From NCBI GenBank assembly GCA_963738325.1, contig CAVTWD010000001.1, positions 806,001 through 870,000 of the forward strand: a stretch of DNA of 64,000 nucleotides, given 5' to 3'. The position numbers and the translations under genes are program-made. The stretch comes from CAVTWD01 sp963738325. GTDB taxonomy: Bacteria > Actinomycetota > Acidimicrobiia > Acidimicrobiales > Ilumatobacteraceae. The notes beneath the pieces are model-generated. The model worked only from the letters and a program-made list of their open reading frames with translations. It did not search any database and had not been told where the DNA came from. This document shows, piece after piece, positions 9,576 through 18,941 of the stretch. Each line of letters starts with the position of its first letter. Position 1 is the stretch's first letter.

Positions 9576-10451
9576 GTGAACCGTTGGGTCGCCGGGGCGC
9601 GGCCCCGAACGCTGCCCGCCGCAGTCGTGCCTGTGCTCGTCGGGACGGCCTGCGCGGTGGGGGAGGGCCACTCCCTCTCGTTCTGGCGGATGGCCGCGGC
9701 ACTGGTGGTGGCCCTCGCCCTCCAGGTGGGCACGAACTACGCCAATGACTACAGCGACGGCGTGCGCGGCACGGACGCGAGCGGGTCGGGCCCGTGCGCC
9801 TCGTCGCATCCGGGCTGGCCGCGCCGCGGGCGGTGAAGCGCGCCGCCTTCGCCGCCTTCGCGAGTTGCGGGCGTGGCCGGGGCGGCGCTGGCCATCGCCA
9901 CCACCCCCTGGCTCCTCGCGGTCGGCGCCGCCTGCATCGCGGCAGGATGGCTCTACACCGGAGGTCCCCGGCCGTACGGCTACTACGGGCTCGGCGAGGC
10001 GTTCGTGTTCGTCTTCTTCGGTGTGGTGGCCACCGCTGGCTCGACCTACGTGCAGCTCGAGCGCATCACCGGGCTCAGCGTCGCGGCCGGGGTTGCGGTC
10101 GGCTTCGCGGCCGTCGCCCTGCTGGTGGTCAACAACCTGCGTGACATCCCGACCGATCGCTTCGCCGGGAAGAAGACCTTGGCCGTGCGGCTCGGCGAGA
10201 AGCGCACGCGGGCGCTGTACGTGCTCCTCGTCGCCGGCGCGTTGCTCGTCGCCGCGCTCACCGCGCTGAGCCGGCCGCCCGCGCTGCTCGCCGTCGTGGC
10301 CGCCGGGTTCGCGATGGCGCCGTTGCGGGCGGTCACCGCCGGAGCCCGTGGCCGCCAGCTCGTCGCGGTGCTGGGAGCGACCGGGCGCTTCCAGCTCGCC
10401 TTCGGGTTCCTCTACTCCCTCGGCCTCTGGCTGGGAGGCCGTCGGTTCTGA
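9576..10451 (+). CDS. menA: 1,4-Dihydroxy-2-naphthoate polyprenyltransferase MenA (two frameshifts, near 9783 and 9864)
   Basis: Membrane prenyltransferase of the UbiA superfamily that attaches the polyprenyl tail to dihydroxynaphthoate with loss of CO2. About 291 residues and several hydrophobic helices. The first Asp-rich motif NYANDYSDGVRGTD and the second, NNLRDIPTDRFAGKKTLAVRLG, are the magnesium-diphosphate sites. The start is GTG 9576 (MNRWVAGARPRTLPAAVVPV), which matches the MenA family opening. The short stretch 9783-9864 (RLVASGLAAPRAVKRAAFAA) is one frame out from both flanks, so two indels about 80 bp apart are needed to restore one protein. It follows menB by 40 bp. Confidence 0.92.
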
Positions 10452-10478
10452 CGCGACTCTGCTCCGAGGAGCGGGTCG

Positions 10479-11279
10479 CTACCCCGGGGGCGGTGGCGGG
10501 TGCGAGGCCGAGGCGTCGGCCAGCACCCGGTCCAACCAGGGCCGCACCTCAGCCACGAAGGCCTCGGGAGCTTCGAGATGGGCGGCGTGCCCGGCTTTCG
10601 GAATGGTGGCGGACGTGGCGTTGGCGCCGATCCCCCGCGCCAGGCGGCGCCCCAGAGCGACGAACTTGGTGTCACGCGCTCCGGCGAGCACGAGCACCGG
10701 CGCCCGAATCGAGGCGAGCCGCTCCCACGAGGGCGCCTGCGTTCCCGTGCCCGCCAGCCGCAGGCTCGAGGCGAGCCCGGCCACCGTGTTGCGCCGCCGG
10801 TCCTCGCGCTGGGCCCGCTCGGGGGGCAAGCCGGCGAACATGGGGTCGGCCAGCCAGTCGTCGAGGAAGGCGTCGAGGCCGTCACGCTCGAGCGCGCGGC
10901 GCGCTCCTCGTCGGCCCGGCGGCGGGCGGCGCCGCTCGGCGGCGTCTTCGATCCCGGCGGTGGCGCCGAGGAGCACGAGCCCGCTCGGCAGCTCCGGACG
11001 AGCGAGCGCGAGGTTGAGGGCGACGCGACCACCGAGGGAATACCCGACGTAGACGGCGCGCCCGCCAGCGTCGGCCAGGAGTTCCGCCGAGGCGGGGAGA
11101 TCGGCGGCCACACCGGCCGAGCCACCGTGGCCGGGCAGGTCGACGAGGAGGACCTGGCAACCGGGGGCGAGGGCGTCGACGAAGGCGTCCCAGGAGCGTC
11201 CCGTCTGGGTGAAGCCGTGCACCAGCACGACCCGGCCGCGCCCGCCGGTCTGGCCTCGGCGCTCCACGTACAGGCCCAC
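10479..11279 (-). CDS. menH: SHCHC synthase MenH, alpha/beta hydrolase (possible pair of compensating frameshifts)
   Basis: 2-Succinyl-6-hydroxy-2,4-cyclohexadiene-1-carboxylate synthase by context and motifs. 266 residues. Nucleophile elbow GYSLGGRVALNLAL, acid in GARDTKF, and His in KAGHAAHLEAPEAF. LVHGFTQTGRSWD is the oxyanion-loop region typical of MenH. Residues around 130-145 (AERRRPPPGRRGARRALERDGL) look abnormal; a neighbouring frame over the same bases reads ARRRADEERAA, the usual MenH helix, so two compensating indels near 10940 and 10895 are likely. The start is GTG 11279, divergent from menD with an 18-bp gap between start codons. Confidence 0.85.
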   Translation of the reverse strand: MGLYVERRGQTGGRGRVVLVHGFTQTGRSWDAFVDALAPGCQVLLVDLPGHGGSAGVAADLPASAELLADAGGRAVYVGYSLGGRVALNLALARPELPSGLVLLGATAGIEDAAERRRPPPGRRGARRALERDGLDAFLDDWLADPMFAGLPPERAQREDRRRNTVAGLASSLRLAGTGTQAPSWERLASIRAPVLVLAGARDTKFVALGRRLARGIGANATSATIPKAGHAAHLEAPEAFVAEVRPWLDRVLADASASHPPPPPG

Positions 11280-11297
11280 CGGGCCAAGATAGGCAGC

Positions 11298-12998
11298 GTG
11301 GCCGTCACCGCCGCCGCCTCCTTCTGCGCTGCGATCGTCGACGAGTGGGTGCGCGCCGGCCTCCGCGACGCCGTCCTCGCTCCCGGCTCACGCTCGACCC
11401 CGCTCGCCCTCGCGCTGGCCGCCCGGCCCGAGTTGCGCCTTCACGTCCACCACGACGAGCGGTCGGCGGCGTTCCTGGCCCTGGGACTGGCGCTGGCCGG
11501 CGGCCGCCCCGCCATCCTGCTCTGCACGAGCGGCACGGCGGCGGCCGAGCTGCACGCGGCGGTCATCGAGGCCCACCAGGCCGATGTCCCGCTGCTCGTG
11601 TGCACCGCGGACCGCCCACCGGAGCTGCGCGATGTCGGCCGCGCCGCAGACCATCGACCAGGATCGCCTCTACGGCTCCGCCGTGCGCTGGTTCGCCGAC
11701 GCGGGGGTGCCGCACGACGAGGAGGCCTCGTGGTGGCGGCCGTTGGCCTCCCGAGCCGTCGCCGAGGCGGTCGGTTTGCCGCCCGGACCCGTCCATCTCA
11801 ACCTGCCCTTCCGCGATCCGCTGGTCGGGGATCCCGGCGCGCTCCCTCCGGGGCGGCCCGACGGCGGTCCCTGGCACCGCTCGGTGGTGGGATCACCAGC
11901 GCTCGACGCCGCCGACCTCGATGCCTTGGTGGTTGACATCGACGAGCAACGAGGGGTGGTCGTCGCCGGCGCGGGGCGGGCGACCCGGCCGCCGTCCACG
12001 CCATGGCTCGCGCCGCGGGATGGCCGGTGCTGGCCGACCCGCGCTCGGGCTGCCGGCTGCCCGAGCCCACCACCGTCGCCGCCTTCGACGCGCTCTTGCG
12101 CCACGATCGGTTCTCGGCGGACCACATGCCCACGGTCGTGCTGCGGCTCGGGCGGCCTCCGGCATCGAAGGTGCTGTCGCAATGGCTGCAGGCCTCGGGC
12201 GCTCGCCAGGTGCAGGTCGAGTTGCCCGGTCACTGGGTCGATCCCGAACGCAGCGCGGCCACCATGGTCGCCGCCGACCCGACGGCCCTGTGCGATGCCC
12301 TGGCCAAGCGGCTCACGGGCGCGACCGGCACGCCCTGGGCCGCCCGCTGGGCGCGGGCCGAGGCGGTGGCGCAGCGGGCCATCACGGCTGCGCTCGCCGC
12401 CCATCGACAACCAACCGAACCACTGGTGGCTCGCGCCCTGGGTGCCGCCGTTCCTCCCGGCACGACGATCGTCATGTCGTCGTCCATGCCGGTGCGCGAC
12501 GTCGAGTGGTACGCGGCCCCGCGGGCCGACGTGCGGTTCTTCGCCAACCGCGGGGCCAACGGCATCGACGGCGTGGTGTCGACCGCCGTCGGTGTTGCGC
12601 TGGGAACGCGAGGGCCGACGGCGCTGCTGATCGGGGACATCGCGTTGCTCCACGACACCAACGGCTTGCTCGGCGTGGCCCAGCGAGACGTAACCCTGAC
12701 CGTCGTCGTCGTCGACAACGACGGGGGAGGGATCTTCTCCTTCCTCCCTCAGGCCAAGGCGATGGAGGCCGCCGAGTTCGACCGGCTGTTCGGCACGCCC
12801 CACGGCGTGGATCCCGCGGCCCTCGCCGCCGCCCACGGCGTCCCGGCGACGCTGGTGTCAGAGGCCAGCGATGTGGCGCCGGCGATCGCGGCCGCGCTGC
12901 TCGAGGGGGGCGTGCGGCTGCTGCGCATCCGCACCGATCGGGCCGCGAACGTCGCCGTGCACGACGAGGTGCACCGCGCCGTCGCCCTCGCCTTGTAG
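11298..12998 (+). CDS. menD: SEPHCHC synthase MenD (two frameshifts, near 11640 and 11980)
   Basis: Thiamine-diphosphate enzyme that adds 2-oxoglutarate to isochorismate. About 566 residues. The N-terminal PYR domain has LAPGSRSTPLALALAARPELRLHVHHDERSA with the conserved glutamate-containing DERSA. The C-terminal PP domain has GDIALLHDTNGLL and VVVDNDGGGIFSFLPQ, the ThDP/Mg motif. MSSSMPVRDVEWY and FFANRGANGIDGVVST are MenD-specific. The protein moves frame near 11640 (before APQTIDQDRLYGSAVRWF) and near 11980 (before AVHAMARAAGWPVL). The start GTG 11298 gives a plausible N terminus (VAVTAAASFCAAIVDEWVRAG). Confidence 0.93.
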
Positions 12999-12999
12999 C

Positions 13000-13628
13000 T
13001 CAGAGGCGGTCCCGCACGCGGCGCAGCACCAACAGCAGCGTGTCCGGCTCCTGTGCCCCCGGCACGCTCCAGCGACCTTCGAAGACGAAGGTCGGCACGG
13101 CCGTGATCTCGCGCCGGAAGGCCTCGTCGAGCTCGGCCCGCACCTCGCAGGCACCGTCCTCGGAGTCGAGCAGCGCCCGGGCGCCGGCCGCGTCCAATCC
13201 CGCGTCTCCGGCAACGCGGACGAGCTCGTCGCGGTCGGCCACGTTGCGCCCCTCCGTAGTAGGCGCGGAGGAGGCCCTCCTTCACCTCATGCTGCGCACC
13301 TTCTCGAGCCGCCCACCACAGCAGCCGGTGCGCATCGAAGGTGTTGGCCCGCTGGGCGATGGTCAAGTCGAGGTCCAGTCCCTCCGAGCGACCGACCTCG
13401 CTCAGGTGGCGGGTTATGCGGAGCGCTTCCTCCGGGCCGCCGAACTTGCGGGCGTAGCGGTCGAGCGCCGGCGCCGGCTCACGCGGCGCGCCCGGATCGA
13501 GCTGGAAAGGCTTCCAGACCACGTCGACGGCATCGCGATCCTCGAACTCGCGCGAGTGCCCGCTCGAAGCGCCGCTTGCCGATGTAGCACCACGGGCAGA
13601 CGACATCCGAGTAGATCTCGACGAGCAC
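13000..13628 (-). CDS. DsbA-family (FrnE-like) thiol oxidoreductase (two frameshifts, near 13555 and 13248)
   Basis: Thioredoxin-fold protein of about 209 residues. The N terminus VEIYSDVVCPWCYIGKRRFERAL carries the CPWC active site in the form found in FrnE and 2-hydroxychromene isomerase-like proteins. The middle segment reads VVWKPFQLDP and FDAHRLLWWAAREGAQHEV, and the C-terminal cis-proline loop is AVPTFVFEGRWSVPGAQ. No signal peptide is seen, so it is likely cytoplasmic. GTG 13628 is the likely start. It sits between menD and menF. A menaquinone role is not known, but oxidative folding linked to the quinone pool is conceivable. Two single-base shifts separate the three segments. Confidence 0.85.
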
Positions 13629-13678
13629 GGTGACTGCAACGGAGCGAGCGCCGCCTCGATTCCCTGCCGCATGGGCGC

Positions 13679-14856
13679 TCAAGGCCGCACGATGGCCGAC
13701 AGCATGGCCTGGAACTTGGCCTGGGTCTCCGCCAGCTCGTCGTCGGGGTCGCTGCCGGCGACGACGCCGACGCCCGCGAAGAGCCGGGCCCGCGCTCCCT
13801 CGATCTCGGCGCTGCGGATGCCCACGGCCCACTGCCCGTTCCCGTCCGCGTCCACCCAGCCCACCGGCCCGCCGTAGCGGCCGCGCTCGAGCTCCTCGAG
13901 CTCGGCGATCATCGCCAACGCGGCGGCCTTCGGATGACCGCCCAACGCCGGCGTGGGTTGCAGGGCGCGCGACGAGCTCGAGCACGTTCGGAGCCGGCGA
14001 CGACAGCCGCCCCTCGACGAGAGTCCCCAGGTGCTGGACGTTGGCCACGGTCACGATCGACGGCTCGGCCTCCCAGTCCAGGTACGAGCACCAGGGCAGG
14101 AGGGTGTCGCGCACGGCTTCGATGACGACCCGATGCTCGACCTGGTCCTTGGTGGACGCGATGAGCGCCGCCGCCGTGCGCGGCGTCGGTGTTCGGGTCA
14201 CCGGTCCGCGGGGCGGTTCCGGCCAGGGGATGCGAGCGCACCACGTCGCCGTGGCGAGCCACGAGCAGCTCGGGGCTCGCCCCCACGAAGCCGTCCACGG
14301 AGAAGCGATAGCTCGTGGCGAAGGCGGCCCGCAGGCGCAGGAGGATGGCGTGCACGTCGAGGGGGCGGTCGGCTTCGACGATGATGTCACGGGCGAGCAC
14401 GACCTTGGTCAGCCGTCCGGCGCGCACGGCGTCGCGACCGGTCACCACGGCGGCCTTGAACCGTTCAGGGTCGAATCCGGGTCGCAGCGCGAAGGCGCCC
14501 GCGCTGGGCCGCGGAGAACTCGGCGAAGCCAGGTCGGCCTCGGCTCCGTCGATCGACGTGATCCACCGGGTCCCGTCCGCTGCCTTGCCGACGACGACTG
14601 CAGGCACCACGACCTCCCCGATCGCGGCAGGTTGGAAGGGGAGCGCGCCGAAGGCCATCGGGCCCGTCCCTGGGACACGGACGTCGTCGTCGCGCTCGAT
14701 CTCGGCCAGCGCGTCGGCCACGTCGACGACCGTCGTGCGCAACGCCACGCCTCGCCCCGCCAAGCCGACACCTTCCCTGGCGAACAGGAAGCCGTCCGAT
14801 CGGGCGATCCCGGTCAGCTCGACGTCGCGCTCCAGCGGCCGGGTGACCGCTCTCAC
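13679..14856 (-). CDS. menF: Isochorismate synthase MenF (two frameshifts, near 14180 and 13965)
   Basis: Chorismate-binding enzyme that starts the menaquinone branch. About 392 residues. It has the ADCS/isochorismate fold motifs KVVLARDIIVEADRPLD, FVGASPELLVARHGDVVRSHPLAGTAPR, STKDQVEHRVVIEAV, and GGHPKAAALAMI with GVGVVAGSDPDDELAETQAKFQAML at the C terminus. The start GTG at 14856 overlaps the ubiE stop (GTGA), which shows the two are coupled. The frame changes near 14180 (after GTAPRTGDPN) and near 13965 (before QPTPALGGHPKAA). An anthranilate or salicylate synthase is less likely given the men context. Confidence 0.9.
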
Positions 14857-15573
14857 GCTCGCATCCCGGTGAGGAGCTGGGTGATCCCCACGGTGAGGAG
14901 CTCCCGCCGGACGCACCCGAAACCGACCACGCGCAGATCGTCCAGCATCTGCTCGGGTGCCGGCAGGTAGGCCACCGAGCGGGGGAGGTACCGGTAGGCC
15001 GCGGGGTCGGACAGGAGCCCGCCCACCCAGGGCACCACCTTGCCGAAGTAGACGGCGTGCCCCCGTCGCAGCCGCGCTGTTTGGCGGGACGGCGACGTCG
15101 AGCAACGCGATCCGACCGCCCGGGCGCAGGACGCGGGCCAGCTCGGCGAAGAACGGCCGCAGCTCGACGAGGTTGCGCAGGGCGAACCCGCAGGTGACCC
15201 CATCAGCGACGCGATCCGGAAGTGGCAGTCGCGTGACGTCGGCCTGCACCCGCGGGGCGCCGCTGTGGTCGGCGGCGAGCATGCCGAAGGAGAGGTCGAT
15301 CGACACCGGCTCGTAGCCCTGGCGGTCGAGCTCGACGCAGAGGTCGCCCGTCCCCGAGGCGAGGTCGAGCACGCGGGCCCCGGGAGGCAGCGACAGGGCG
15401 CTCACCGCCCTACGCCTCCAGCGGCCGTCGAGACGGAAGGTCATGACGCGGTTCACGAGGTCGTAGCGCGGAGCGATGGCATCGAACATCGCCCGCACAG
15501 CCTCGACCTTTTCGGCGCCCTGCGGCAGGCTTCCGTCACTCGAGAATGGGTCGGCGCCGCGCCGGCTGGTCAT
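14853..15573 (-). CDS. menG: Demethylmenaquinone methyltransferase MenG/UbiE (frameshift near 15075)
   Basis: SAM-dependent C-methyltransferase for the last step of menaquinone synthesis. About 239 residues. The opening MFDAIAPRYDLVNRVMTFRLDGRWRRRAV is diagnostic for the UbiE/MenG family. The SAM motif VLDLASGTGDLCVELDRQG follows, then VTCGFALRNLVELRPFFAELARVLRPGGR. After about 15075 the protein continues in another frame with RRGHAVYFGKVVPWVGGLLSDPAAYRYLPRSV, again family-typical. It is the first gene of a coupled pair with menF. ATG 15573 is the first start giving the full family N terminus. Confidence 0.92.
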
Positions 15574-15679
15574 CCTGCTCAGTCTCGCGGAGGAGCGGAC
15601 CAGGGGCGTCGTCCGGGCTGCCTCGGCTCGGCTCCAGTCCCGAACGAGGCGGCTGGACGACGCGGCGGCCGACGCACGC

Positions 15680-16147
15680 TCAGGCGACTGGTTCGAGTAT
15701 TCGGTCGCTGAAGAGGAGCGCCCGCATGAGCCCGGCCGCAGTGCGTTCGGCCGACACGGAGGCGGCCCGTGTGCTCGCGCCCAGGTCGGCAGCGGCGAAC
15801 GGGGCGATGCCGATGGCGAGCAGCTCGTGGCCGAAGATGCATGGAGCGACGAGGAGTCGCTCGGTGCCCCAGGCTGCAGCGAGCTCACGCAGCCCATGGG
15901 CGTGGGTGCGGCTGGCTACCACCACGACGGGCTCGGTCGCCACCACGAGGTCGACGAGGTCGGCCGTATCGAGAAGGCCGGGCGGCGGCCCGACCGTGAC
16001 GACCGGTCGCTCGAAGGCGGCCACCGGATCGACGAGGACGACGGCCGAACAGCCGAGGCCCGAGGTCGCGGCCAGGTCGTGGGCGAAGCGCTGGACGAAG
16101 GCGGGTCCGTCGGATCGAGGGCCTGAGGGCGCGAGAAGCAGGGGCAC
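15680..16147 (-). CDS. Hypothetical protein
   Basis: 155 residues from GTG 16147 with convincing codon structure but no family I can name. It has alternating beta/alpha character (SAVVLVDPVAAF, PVVVVASRTHAHGLRELAAAWG, ERLLVAPCIFGHELLAIG), loosely like a Rossmann or UspA-type fold. No signal peptide or transmembrane segment. It lies between menG and the truncated repetitive-family ORF on the same strand. No clear Shine-Dalgarno sequence. It could itself be a fragment, given the disturbed surroundings. Confidence 0.5.
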   Translation of the reverse strand: MPLLLAPSGPRSDGPAFVQRFAHDLAATSGLGCSAVVLVDPVAAFERPVVTVGPPPGLLDTADLVDLVVATEPVVVVASRTHAHGLRELAAAWGTERLLVAPCIFGHELLAIGIAPFAAADLGASTRAASVSAERTAAGLMRALLFSDRILEPVA

Positions 16148-16181
16148 GGGAAGAGAGAGGCGGCTCCGGGCGTCCAGATAC

Positions 16182-17358
16182 CTACACCGGGAGAAGGGCC
16201 CTCCTACGGAGGTCGATCCGACCTCGCTGAGTCATGGCACTAGTGCGACGGTTGACCGCGCTCGCCTTGGCGATGAGTTCGGGCAGATGCTCGAGCCGGG
16301 CGAGGATCCCGATGTCGGACGGCTTGTTGATGACGGTCTCGATGCGAAGGGCTCTTCCCTCCTTCAAGTACTGCTTGATCCGGGAGTGCTTGTAGCGAAA
16401 GTCGATCTTCACCTCGGTGCCCGGGCAGAACACTCGGGTGGCGAAGGGCTCTTTGGTGGTCTTGCGGACCTGGCGGGCGAACACGGCGGCCATCTGTGGG
16501 GTCGGCCGATGCCGATGTTGTCGGCGACCAGGGACTCGAAGAAGCCACGTGCTCGGCGAGGATCGTCGAACACCAGCGTGCGGCTCACCTCGACCTGGCG
16601 CATGGACAGCTCCCACCAGTAGCCCGCAGCCCGGTCAGCGGCGGTGAAGGGCGTGGGGATGTGGGTGATCCAGCGGTCGAAGAACGACTGGACGTCGTCA
16701 GGGCCGAACCGGTCGCAGATGGTTTGCAGCGCCGTCGGCTGCGCGCAGGTAGCGAAGCCGTTGGCCAGCGCCGTGAACGTGACACCGTCCCGTTTGGCTT
16801 GGCGTTTGGCCCACTCGTGGCCGTTGACCCACACCTTTGCCGGATAGGGGAAGTAGGTGCAGATCTTGATGAAGCCGGGCCCGAAGTCGGGATCGAGCAC
16901 GTAGAAGTAGTAGCTCCCGACGCGGCGCTCGGTCTTGGCGAACTCGAAGTACACGCCGCCGCCCCCGCCGGTGCGGCGAGCAGCGCTGTAGACCCACTGG
17001 AACTCTTGGGCCGACACGATGGCGACCACGCCGAACCGGCCGTCGCGTTCAGCCCGATCGAAATGAGGGCGGACATGGTCGAGCTTGCGGTCATCCCAAC
17101 GAGACCGGTCGGGCTTCTTCAGTTTCAAGACCGGGATGTCGTTGGCCGAAGCGAACGCCGACACGTCGCGACGGAACCGGTTCCCGATCTTCTCCAACAG
17201 GGCAGGCGAGGCGATCCTGTTGCCCAGGTGGTCCTCCAGGAACCGACGCACTTGCGGCCCGACCTGCAGCTTCTGGACGTAGGCGTTCAGATAGAGACGA
17301 TCAACGCACTCCACTTCCAAGCCCACATGTCGTCCAGGACCTCGTTGATGTTCGTCAC
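16182..17358 (-). CDS. Truncated member of an actinobacterial repetitive-ORF family (two frameshifts)
   Basis: About 391 residues assembled from three frames: GTG 17358 (VTNINEVLD), a long middle segment from about 17330 (GLEVECVDRLYLNAYVQKLQVGPQV), and a C-terminal segment from about 16490 (VFARQVRKTTKEPFATRVF). From memory, this matches a roughly 500-residue family found in many copies in actinobacterial genomes, with signatures LKKPDRSRWDDRKLDHVRPH, GVVAIVSAQEFQWVYSA, KVWVNGHEWAKRQAKRDG and MRQVEVSRTLVFDDPRRARGFF. Those proteins continue after AVNRR with a C-terminal winged-helix-like part that is missing here; the ORF stops 19 codons later. I infer a mobile or selfish origin, but the catalytic activity is unknown. 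A GGCACTAGT direct repeat brackets most of it. Confidence 0.7.
16236..16244 (+). repeat. Direct repeat GGCACTAGT, left copy
   Basis: Pairs with the copy at 17532-17540. On the minus strand both contexts read ACTAGTGCC(A/G)TGAC, 13 of 14 identical. This copy is at the point where the truncated repetitive-family ORF leaves its family sequence. Confidence 0.45.
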
Positions 17359-17380
17359 GCTCGCCACCGCACCAGCGTGC

Positions 17381-17531
17381 CGTAACCGGCAACGTTCGCC
17401 CCGTTGCGCCGGCCAGTGCCGGCGCCGACTGCGTTGCGCCTCGTCGGAATAGTGCTGCGACTATTGCTTCCTCGTCGCGCCTTGCCGGCACCAACCCTGG
17501 CTCGGCGGACCGGGCCTCAGTGGCCGGTCAC
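17381..17531. other. Short intergenic stretch, no gene seen
   Basis: About 150 bp between the repetitive-family ORF start and the subtilase stop. It contains repeated GCCGGC and CGTTGCGCC words but no convincing coding frame, tRNA or strong hairpin. Confidence 0.5.
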
Positions 17532-17540
17532 GGCACTAGT
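17532..17540 (+). repeat. Direct repeat GGCACTAGT, right copy
   Basis: Second copy of the 9-bp repeat. It includes the stop codon of the subtilase gene (minus strand GACTAG), so if it is an insertion scar the subtilase end was the target. Confidence 0.45.
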
Positions 17541-18891
17541 CGTCGCCCCAGATGTCGACGGCCATGGTCCCCTGCGGCATGCGCACGTTCCCGGCCCGGC
17601 CGAGCAGCGCGACGATCGCATCCCGGGCATTGACCGCAGCAGGGTCTTGGCCGTCCTGATAGGCGCGTCGCAACCTCGACAGCTCGACCGCGAGCGAGCC
17701 GGTGATCGCGGCCGCGGCGAGGGAGGTGCCCGCTGCTTCCGCCCATCCGTCGAAGTGATCGGGCTGTCCGTCGGTCTCGCGATCGGGGTTCTCCCAACCC
17801 ACCGCGAAGGGCGCCGCCCATGTGCCCGGCGCGGCGACGTCGACCCACCAACCGAAGCTCGAGTACCACGCCAGGCGAGCGTTCACGTCGGGGTCGTCGT
17901 TGCCCGTCTGATCGAGGGCGGCGACCGAGACCACCCGCCGGATGGCGCCCGGCCAGCACGGCCGGTCGCTGAAGAAGTTCCCGGCCGCGGCGACGACGAT
18001 CACATGGCCCGGGACACGGCGGAGCGCCTCCTCCATGAGGGGCGGCGGATCGTTGTCGTTCGAGAACCCGCCGAGCGACAGGTTGATGATGTCCGCGCCC
18101 CGGCTGACCGCCTCGTCGACGGCGCCGGCGATCTCGTCGTCGGTCGCGATCCCGTCGCTGTCCAGCGCCCTGATGATGGTCAGCTCGCAGCCCGGCGCCA
18201 CTTCCCTGACGACCCCGGCCACCATCGTGCCGTGGCCGGCGGCGAGGTCTTGGTACAACGAGCCATCGGGCGCGGTGCGGGTCTCGCGGCTACGAAGCGG
18301 ATCGAGGTCGGCGCGCTCGACCGACGTCCCCGTGAGGAAGGGATCCGAGGATTCCAGTGCGGTGGCGGCCATGCCCGTGTCGACGATGGCGACGAGCACT
18401 CCCTCGCCGTGCCAAGGCGCCACCTCGACGGGGGTGCGCACTTCGAGCGGGCTCACCGGCTCGGGGTCCTCGCCCTCCTGACCATGGCCGCGGAAGGCGT
18501 GGAAGAGGAGGTGCTGCGGGGCCACCCGCAACGACGGGTCTTCCTCCTGCAACCGCTGGATCGCCTCGACGACGCCGACGCCTCGCAGCTCGAGCGCGGT
18601 GAAGCGCTCGCTCCCGAGGGGGATGACCTCGCCGGTGACGTCGCCGAGGGCGGCGCGCACCCGTTCCACCTGATCGATGGGCACGACCAGCCGGCCGTCG
18701 ATCGCCAAGAACTGGCCTCCCGGATCCCCGCTCGGCCGCGGCGGGTAGGCGAGGACCGGCAAGTGGACGGCCTTGCCATCGGGACCGGTGCGGAGAAGAC
18801 CTTGCTCGAGGAGCAGCCGCGTCTGGCGGTAGCGCAGGACCAGCAGGTCCTCGCGGCGCTCGTCATCCGTGGGATCGCACGCTGAGCGCAT
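17536..18891 (-). CDS. Subtilisin-family (S8) serine peptidase without signal peptide
   Basis: 451 residues. Catalytic Asp171 in LVAIVDTGM, His220 in GHGTMVAGVV, oxyanion Asn305 in VVAAAGNFF and Ser390 in GTSLAAAAITG. The first 140 residues form a charged, non-secretory extension (DDERREDLLVLRYRQTRLLLEQG), so the protease is probably cytoplasmic and may be controlled by that domain. SD AGGAGGT ends 8 nt before ATG 18891, which fixes the start. It is divergent from an ECF sigma factor with only 50 bp between start codons, and the sigma operon ends with a CHAT protease. The arrangement suggests a proteolysis-linked regulatory module. No transmembrane segment. Confidence 0.93.
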   Translation of the reverse strand: MRSACDPTDDERREDLLVLRYRQTRLLLEQGLLRTGPDGKAVHLPVLAYPPRPSGDPGGQFLAIDGRLVVPIDQVERVRAALGDVTGEVIPLGSERFTALELRGVGVVEAIQRLQEEDPSLRVAPQHLLFHAFRGHGQEGEDPEPVSPLEVRTPVEVAPWHGEGVLVAIVDTGMAATALESSDPFLTGTSVERADLDPLRSRETRTAPDGSLYQDLAAGHGTMVAGVVREVAPGCELTIIRALDSDGIATDDEIAGAVDEAVSRGADIINLSLGGFSNDNDPPPLMEEALRRVPGHVIVVAAAGNFFSDRPCWPGAIRRVVSVAALDQTGNDDPDVNARLAWYSSFGWWVDVAAPGTWAAPFAVGWENPDRETDGQPDHFDGWAEAAGTSLAAAAITGSLAVELSRLRRAYQDGQDPAAVNARDAIVALLGRAGNVRMPQGTMAVDIWGDD

Positions 18892-18898
18892 GAGCGGT

Positions 18899-18905
18899 GA
18901 CCTCC
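18899..18905 (-). promoter_or_regulatory. Shine-Dalgarno AGGAGGT of the subtilase gene
   Basis: AGGAGGT lies at an 8-nt distance from ATG 18891 on the minus strand. One of the strongest ribosome sites in the window; it contrasts with the divergent sigma gene, which has none. Confidence 0.75.
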
Positions 18906-18928
18906 TGTAGCTGAGTACGCCGATCTTC

Positions 18929-18934
18929 TAGCAT
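18929..18934 (+). promoter_or_regulatory. Putative -10 (TAGCAT) for a leaderless sigma-factor operon
   Basis: TAGCAT ends 7 nt before ATG 18942 and no Shine-Dalgarno sequence is present, the pattern of a leaderless transcript. No clear -35 hexamer is seen, so control by an alternative sigma factor, possibly its own product, is open. Confidence 0.45.
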
Positions 18935-18941
18935 CCCGTCG

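Noticed and set aside
11345..13633. Plus-strand frame of 762 codons
   Set aside because: It covers menD and the antisense of dsbA in a wrong frame and is Arg/Pro-rich without any family motif. High GC keeps such frames open.
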